From positions 1 through 63,266 of the forward strand of contig SXOA01000111.1 in assembly GCA_005778405.1 (NCBI GenBank): DNA of 63,266 nucleotides, in the 5' to 3' direction. Positions 59,133 through 63,266 of this stretch are shown one piece after another. Positions within the stretch are counted from its first letter, which is position 1. Each line of letters begins with the position of its first letter. A program made the translations under genes and the position numbers. Source of the stretch: Planctomycetaceae bacterium (GTDB lineage: Bacteria > Planctomycetota > Planctomycetia > Pirellulales > Pirellulaceae). Under the pieces are notes generated by a model. The model was not told the DNA's origin, searched no databases, and worked only from the letters and a program-made list of their open reading frames with translations.

Positions 59133-60500
59133 GTGTTACATATCAACCGTCGCGCCGCGCTCCAGGTTGGCGCTGGACTTTTTGGACTCTCTTTGCCGCA
59201 GGTCCTTCGAGCCGGGACGAATCGTGGCGTAGCGAACAAAGATGTTTCGTGCATCTTTCTGTTCCTTGCAGGCGGGCCGAGCCAGTTTGAGACTTTTGAT
59301 CCCAAGCCGAATGCCCCTATCGAAATTCGCGGCCCCTGGAACCCAATTCAAACGAATGTTCCCGGGACGCTGATTTGCGAGAAGCTGCCGCTCCTGGCGC
59401 AGCGGATGGACAAGGTGTCGCTCATTCGGTCCTGGCAGGGCAAAAATGGCGGCCACGACATCGGCTCTCAGCATGTCGCCAGCGGTTTCTTGCCTGAGCG
59501 CGGCGGGCAATTTTTCCCCAACTTCGGCTGTCTGGTCAGCGCTCTCCAAGGAAGCAAGGTTAAAGGGATTCCACCGCACTTCGGCCTGCCGGTCGCTGCG
59601 CGCTACACAAATCCTCCCGGGTATCTTGGCGCAGCCTATGACGCGTTCAATATCAAGGCGGACCCGAGCCAGAAAGGCTTGCCCGTCAACCCGCTTAGCG
59701 TGGCCGCCGAGCGTTTCGACGAACGTCGCTCGATGCTTCTTCAAATTGAGCAGCTTGGTCGGCTTCGCGACTCAAAGGCGGGACCGTTTGCGACTCACGA
59801 CAAGTTCAGTGATGAGGCAGTCTCGGTTCTGACCGGCGGTGCGATGGCCCGGGCCATGACGCTCGGCGACGAGCCGCAGGCTCTCCGCGAACGATATGGT
59901 ATGAACATCTATGGCCAACGGGTACTTTTGGCTCGCCGACTTGTCGAGGCCGGGGCGCGATTTGTAACCGTAAATCAAGCAGTACAGGGGGGCTTATTTG
60001 GCGAGGGAACGACGAACGGCACCTGGGACACGCACCAACTTTCGTTCGACTCCATGATGTCCTTGGCCCATGAACCCGCAAACCTTCCCAAAGGTTCCAA
60101 GTGGCATCGTTACGATGGGCCGGGAAATCTCCCGCAACTCGACATGTCGCTATCTACATTACTCGACGACCTCGACGAGCGTGGGATGCTTGATACAACG
60201 CTGGTGGTTGTGATGGGCGAGTTTGGCCGTACTCCGCGAATTAACAAAGAAGCGGGGCGCGACCACTACCCGAATGCAGGCTGCCTACTAATGGCCGGAG
60301 CGGGAGTTCGTCGAGGCGCTGTAATCGGCGCGACCGACCGCAATGGTGCGACCCCGGCTACGCGTCCATGGGGACCTGAAGATGTCGCCGCCTCGATTTA
60401 TCACGCTCTGAACATCGACCACCATCGCACCTATTTTCCTCGCTTGTCGCGTCCCACGCCGATTGCCAACGGGGAGATAATCGACGGCCTGTTCGGCTAG
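59133..60500 (+). CDS. DUF1501 protein (Tat-type signal)
   Basis: The 455-residue protein has an N-terminus VLHINRRAALQVGAGLFGLS that matches DUF1501 signals best with a GTG start at 59133; a TTG at 59109 is possible. Landmarks are LAGGPSQFETFDPKPNAPIE, VSLIRSWQGKNGGHDIG, GQRVLLARRLVEAGARFVTV and VMGEFGRTPRINKEAGRDHY. It marks the return to ordinary chromosomal sequence after the defence island. Confidence 0.82.
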   Translation: MLHINRRAALQVGAGLFGLSLPQVLRAGTNRGVANKDVSCIFLFLAGGPSQFETFDPKPNAPIEIRGPWNPIQTNVPGTLICEKLPLLAQRMDKVSLIRSWQGKNGGHDIGSQHVASGFLPERGGQFFPNFGCLVSALQGSKVKGIPPHFGLPVAARYTNPPGYLGAAYDAFNIKADPSQKGLPVNPLSVAAERFDERRSMLLQIEQLGRLRDSKAGPFATHDKFSDEAVSVLTGGAMARAMTLGDEPQALRERYGMNIYGQRVLLARRLVEAGARFVTVNQAVQGGLFGEGTTNGTWDTHQLSFDSMMSLAHEPANLPKGSKWHRYDGPGNLPQLDMSLSTLLDDLDERGMLDTTLVVVMGEFGRTPRINKEAGRDHYPNAGCLLMAGAGVRRGAVIGATDRNGATPATRPWGPEDVAASIYHALNIDHHRTYFPRLSRPTPIANGEIIDGLFG

Positions 60501-60533
60501 CGTGGTGTCATTGCGGCCGCCAAGAAACGGAAA

Positions 60534-60565
60534 CGCCCGCCAAGTCTTCTCATTCCCGGCGGGCG
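60534..60565. terminator. GC-rich hairpin downstream of DUF1501
   Basis: CGCCCGCC and GGCGGGCG form a perfect 8-bp stem around a 16-base loop, 33 bp past the DUF1501 stop. There is no strong U tract after it, so a terminator is likely but not certain. Confidence 0.5.
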
Positions 60566-60776
60566 CTCCCTCATTCACCTCTGGCCGCAAGGCTGGGCTC
60601 ACAGCACCCAACAGCGATGCAGCGGCTCGCCATCCTTGGCGACGTGGGTGAGGGGACAATCTTGCCCGAATGGAGGAAACAGGGCAAGGTGTGGCTAGCA
60701 TCGCGATAGTTTCGAATCGCAAGCAATACACCCACGACAATCTGATTCCGAGCTTTAGCTGCGCGCCTTCAGCTAA

Positions 60777-60929
60777 CTACTTCTTGCTCTTGGCAGTCTT
60801 CTTCTTCGTGACTGATTTGGATTTTGGCTTAACCGTCGCCTTCTTGGCGGACTTCTTCGTGCCAAACACAGAATCCCAGTTCTTTGAAAACTCTGGCGTA
60901 GGAGCGGTGCGAACGATTGGTCCAGACAT
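60777..60929 (-). CDS. Small lysine-rich planctomycete-type protein
   Basis: The 50-residue protein (MSGPIVRTAPTPEFSKNWDS) has a conserved-looking N-terminus and a Lys-rich tail (KKKTAKSKK) similar to histone-like tails. I recall proteins of this kind with the same SGPIVRxxxTPEFxxNWD text across planctomycetes. A nucleic-acid-binding role is inference. The longer frame from 60971 is not used. Confidence 0.6.
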   Translation of the reverse strand: MSGPIVRTAPTPEFSKNWDSVFGTKKSAKKATVKPKSKSVTKKKTAKSKK

Positions 60930-61320
60930 TGTCGGTTGATTCCTGAATGAGAGCCTTATGACGGCTGCCACATTGACGGCGATGACCGGGCCATTTTAGG
61001 CAGTCGCAGTCAGTATGAAAGGAGACTCAAATGCCCTGTCGGTTTCTTTTTCGCAACCTGACCCGCTTGGGCATCACGGGCGAGACGGACTCCTTCCCTT
61101 GGGTTCAAGTCCCGTCCAGGCCGTGTAATAATGGCTGTCGATGAATCCCTACCAGTCGCCCGTGCCAATTGAGGAAGAGTCTCATCCCTGGCTGAGATTC
61201 CTTCTATTTGCTGCTCGGGAAGTGTTCGCTGCAACTCTGGGCTGCAACTGCGCAAGCGAGTGCTGAATCCACGGCAAAAATGGGGGGAACATCGAATCGA
61301 AACCCCAGTGAGGAAACGAA
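60930..61320. other. Intergenic region with a tRNA-3'-end-like segment
   Basis: This 391-bp gap contains GGGTTCAAGTCCCGTCCAGG at about 61103-61122, which looks like the T arm and acceptor end of a tRNA gene whose 5' part is lost. The minus frame across it spells TRPGRDLNPREG, the sort of C-terminus integrases gain at tRNA genes. A good AAAGGAG precedes an ATG at 61031 that would encode only about 37 residues. See also 61141-61266. Confidence 0.4.
61141..61266 (+). CDS. Possible small or truncated MNPYQSP-type protein
   Basis: The 41-residue frame MNPYQSPVPIEEESHPWLRF continues to a C-terminal CNCASEC. Planctomycete membrane proteins often start MNPYQSP, so this may be the front of a broken gene. 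There is no good ribosome binding site. Confidence 0.3.
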   Translation: MNPYQSPVPIEEESHPWLRFLLFAAREVFAATLGCNCASEC

Positions 61321-62037
61321 ATGCAACGCACAACCCTGTCTGGAATGATTGTTGGCCTCCTGCTGCTCTGCGGTGGCGTTCTGTTCGCTTCCGAGGCCGA
61401 TGAACTTCGGGAACGGGCCAAGGCGATGCGTAAAGAAGCCTCGGTCATGGCCGAGCGGGGAAACAAGGAGCAAGCCGAGCGATTGGAAAAAGAATCGGTA
61501 AAACTGCTGGAAGCCGCCGAGCGAATGGAATTGAAGGCCAAGGGGAGCGGCGAACCCGGCATCGACAAGGAAGTCCGGCACCTGAAGGAACGGCTGCAAG
61601 ACTTACTCGCCAAAGAGAAGAAACTGCGGGAGGCAAACGCACCGGAAAAAGAGTTGACCGCAGTGCGGGAGCAAATCGCTGGGACGGAGCGGGAACTCCA
61701 CACGATCCATGCGCATCACGCTGGGCACGGCAAGCTTCCCCCTGAATTCCATGCCCAAGCTGAAAAGCTCGAAGCCGCCAGCCGACGCATCCATCATCTC
61801 CGGGTAGCAGCCCAGAACCTCAAGATGGCCGAAGCCCATGACCTTGCCCTTCAACTCATGGAAAAGGCCGAGGCGATGGAACGTGAGGTTCAGGAAGGGA
61901 AGAAACGACTGGCAGCGGAAATACAAAAGGTCCACGGTGGGGAACACGGGCCGGATGTCGTGCGAGAACTGAAGGAAGAGATTGAACGACTACGAGCAGA
62001 GGTCAAAGAACTTCGCCAGAAGGTTGAGAAACACTGA
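61321..62037 (+). CDS. Secreted coiled-coil protein
   Basis: The 238-residue protein has a signal peptide (IVGLLLLCGGVLFAS) and is otherwise almost wholly alpha-helical, with a long coiled coil from about residue 28 (ELRERAKAMRKEASVMAERG) to the end (EIERLRAEVKELRQKVEKH). A GHG/HHAGHGKL stretch lies in the middle. GAGG precedes the ATG. The stop overlaps the next start (TGATG). Function unknown; likely periplasmic. Confidence 0.7.
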   Translation: MQRTTLSGMIVGLLLLCGGVLFASEADELRERAKAMRKEASVMAERGNKEQAERLEKESVKLLEAAERMELKAKGSGEPGIDKEVRHLKERLQDLLAKEKKLREANAPEKELTAVREQIAGTERELHTIHAHHAGHGKLPPEFHAQAEKLEAASRRIHHLRVAAQNLKMAEAHDLALQLMEKAEAMEREVQEGKKRLAAEIQKVHGGEHGPDVVRELKEEIERLRAEVKELRQKVEKH

Positions 62038-62441
62038 TGGACTGGATGACGTGGTACAACTCGCTCGCAAAACCGTCGTGGACGCCTTCCCCCGCCACCA
62101 TCGGGCTGATTTGGACGATCCTCTATCCGTTGATCGTCATCAGCTTCGGGTTCGTGTTCGTGATGGCATTCCGAGGTAAGGTCGGCTGGATAATCGCTGT
62201 GCCGTTCGCCATCAACCTCGTGGCGAACATCTTGTTCATGCCGTTCTTTTCGGGAATGAGGAACGTGCCACTGTCTGCGGTGGACATCGTGATCGTCTGG
62301 GGCACGATCATCTGGTGCGTGGTCGCCATCTGGCCGCATTACCGCTGGGTGGCTTTTGCTCAAGTGCCGTATTTTGTTTGGGTGTCGATTGCCACGGTGC
62401 TGCAACTGTCGATCACGGCGATGAATTGGGGACAATCATGA
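62037..62441 (+). CDS. tspO: TspO/MBR-family membrane protein
   Basis: The 134-residue protein has the five-helix TspO layout: the opening WYNSLAKPSWTPSPATIG with the family WYxxLxKPxWxPP motif, hydrophobic segments near 25-45, 50-70, 80-98 and 105-128, and YFVWVSIATVLQLSITAMNW at the end. TspO proteins bind tetrapyrroles and affect stress responses in several bacteria. The gene overlaps both its neighbours by one and four bases. Confidence 0.85.
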   Translation: MDWMTWYNSLAKPSWTPSPATIGLIWTILYPLIVISFGFVFVMAFRGKVGWIIAVPFAINLVANILFMPFFSGMRNVPLSAVDIVIVWGTIIWCVVAIWPHYRWVAFAQVPYFVWVSIATVLQLSITAMNWGQS

Positions 62442-63013
62442 TCCATAAAATGCTGGCGTTGCCCCTGCTGATCCTGATGGGGTCGTTCATCATGGCTGAA
62501 GACTCGCCGCTACCCTTGTTCGACTTCGCCGGGGCCGACTCTACAAAGGACTGGCAGACTGTCAACGACGGCGTGATGGGCGGCGTGTCTGAAGGCGAGT
62601 TCACAATCACGGACAAGAAGACGATGGAGTTTTTCGGCACGCTGTCGCTAGCAAACAACGGCGGCTTCGCTTCCGTGCGGACCAAGGCCAAGAAGCTCGG
62701 TCTGGAAAAGGGTGATACGCTAGTCGCCAAGGTGAAAGGCGACGGGCGGGAGTATTCGCTGAACCTTTACCTCAACAAGCCTCTGATTGCCTTCTCGTAC
62801 CGGGCGACGGTGCAAACGAAGAAGGATGAGTGGATCGAGATCAAAATCCCGCTTGATAAATTCGAGGCGAGTTCGTTCGGCAGGCCGGTCAAGGACGCCG
62901 GTGCGGTGAAGCCGGAAGAGATCAACGCTCTCGGTGTCACTCTGGGCGACAAGAAGGCCGGGCCGTTCAAGATGGAGATCGAATGGATCAAGGTGGAGCG
63001 GGCGGGGAAGTGA
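62438..63013 (+). CDS. CIA30-family protein
   Basis: The 191-residue protein starts at ATG 62438 overlapping the tspO stop (ATGA). It has a signal-like start (MLALPLLILMGSFIMAEDSP) and the CIA30 domain features DWQTVNDGVMGGVSEGEF and the WIEIKIPLDKFEA strand, a galactose-binding-like beta sandwich. CIA30 is a complex I assembly factor in mitochondria; bacterial members are of unknown role, often secreted. It is the third gene of an overlapping operon. Confidence 0.82.
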   Translation: MIHKMLALPLLILMGSFIMAEDSPLPLFDFAGADSTKDWQTVNDGVMGGVSEGEFTITDKKTMEFFGTLSLANNGGFASVRTKAKKLGLEKGDTLVAKVKGDGREYSLNLYLNKPLIAFSYRATVQTKKDEWIEIKIPLDKFEASSFGRPVKDAGAVKPEEINALGVTLGDKKAGPFKMEIEWIKVERAGK

Positions 63014-63036
63014 CGAATTTCATGAGATGGACTTGC

Positions 63037-63216
63037 TCACTTCGAGTCTTCCGAATCTCTCGTTTTCTCGAATCCAACACACCTGACCACCGGCTGGGGT
63101 GGGTATTTGGCGAAGCGATTGTCCGCCACAGACTTCTGGCACATGAGGAAGCGTGATCCCTTCCCAGAGACGACTTCCTTCATGTGTTGGCAGAATTCAC
63201 AAAGGCTGGGGATCAT
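63037..63216 (-). CDS. Small four-cysteine protein
   Basis: Minus-strand ATG 63216 to TGA 63037 gives 59 residues: MIPSLCEFCQHMKEVVSGKG, then SRFLMCQKSVADNRFAKYPP and a CVGFE close. Cys 6, 9, 26 and 46 could bind one zinc. An in-frame stop lies just upstream, so the start is fixed. I recall similar short planctomycete proteins (GSxFLxCxxSxxDxRFxKYPxxPVxxCxG). It converges with the CIA30 gene. Confidence 0.6.
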   Translation of the reverse strand: MIPSLCEFCQHMKEVVSGKGSRFLMCQKSVADNRFAKYPPQPVVRCVGFEKTRDSEDSK

Positions 63217-63266
63217 TTCGACAGGCCATCACTTCCGAAGAGCGTTCACGATCAAGAAGCCTATGC

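Overview
The window looks like a chromosomal segment of a Planctomycete, most likely in or near the Gemmata/Isosphaera group. The grounds are four DUF1501 proteins, an ECF sigma factor overlapping a membrane Ser/Thr kinase with a WD40-type propeller, a secreted protein starting with the planctomycete LESLExRxVPA-type N-terminus, a nine-EF-hand secreted protein, and small lineage-style proteins. Base composition is high GC, with clearly lower-GC islands.

Layout. 1-25.5 kb is ordinary chromosome: the start of pyruvate carboxylase, a fused membrane/spermidine-synthase-like protein, an LptF/LptG-type permease, ComF, a PilZ-like protein, two SDR oxidoreductases, a membrane TPR-like protein, a secreted esterase-like protein followed by an EF-hand protein and a GyrI-like protein, FecR-like and other secreted proteins, three DUF1501 proteins, a zeta-toxin-like kinase with a small partner, and a CorC/CNNM-type membrane protein. 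Palindromic intergenic repeats are scattered here.

About 25.9-32.7 kb is a small integrative element. A tyrosine recombinase gene ends inside a tRNA-Leu gene, and is followed by a serine recombinase, an ArdA-like antirestriction protein carrying an inserted four-cysteine zinc motif, an AAA+ ATPase and eight small genes, nearly all on the minus strand and led by similar GGAG ribosome binding sites. 32.65-33.78 kb is gene-free and holds a 17-bp palindrome and an AT-rich patch.

33.8-39.6 kb carries an ECF sigma factor, an overlapping kinase/WD40 gene and a secreted RTX-calpain protease. This block is bracketed by a 39-bp direct repeat with one mismatch.

39.9-58.9 kb is a defence-type island. 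The minus strand has an Eco57I-like methylase, a GHKL ATPase, two unknown proteins, a PLD-SNF2 helicase, a small protein and a DUF262 (GmrSD-like) protein, preceded by a NACHT/pentapeptide STAND ATPase and a small P-loop protein. The plus strand has a tight cassette of a D12 adenine methylase, a DUF488 protein and an unrecognised cysteine-containing protein; I consider this the best candidate for an undescribed system.

59-63 kb returns to chromosomal character: a fourth DUF1501 protein, a lysine-rich small protein, an overlapping operon of a secreted coiled-coil protein, TspO and a CIA30-like protein, and a small four-cysteine protein at the end. No rRNA, CRISPR array or intact insertion sequence was seen.
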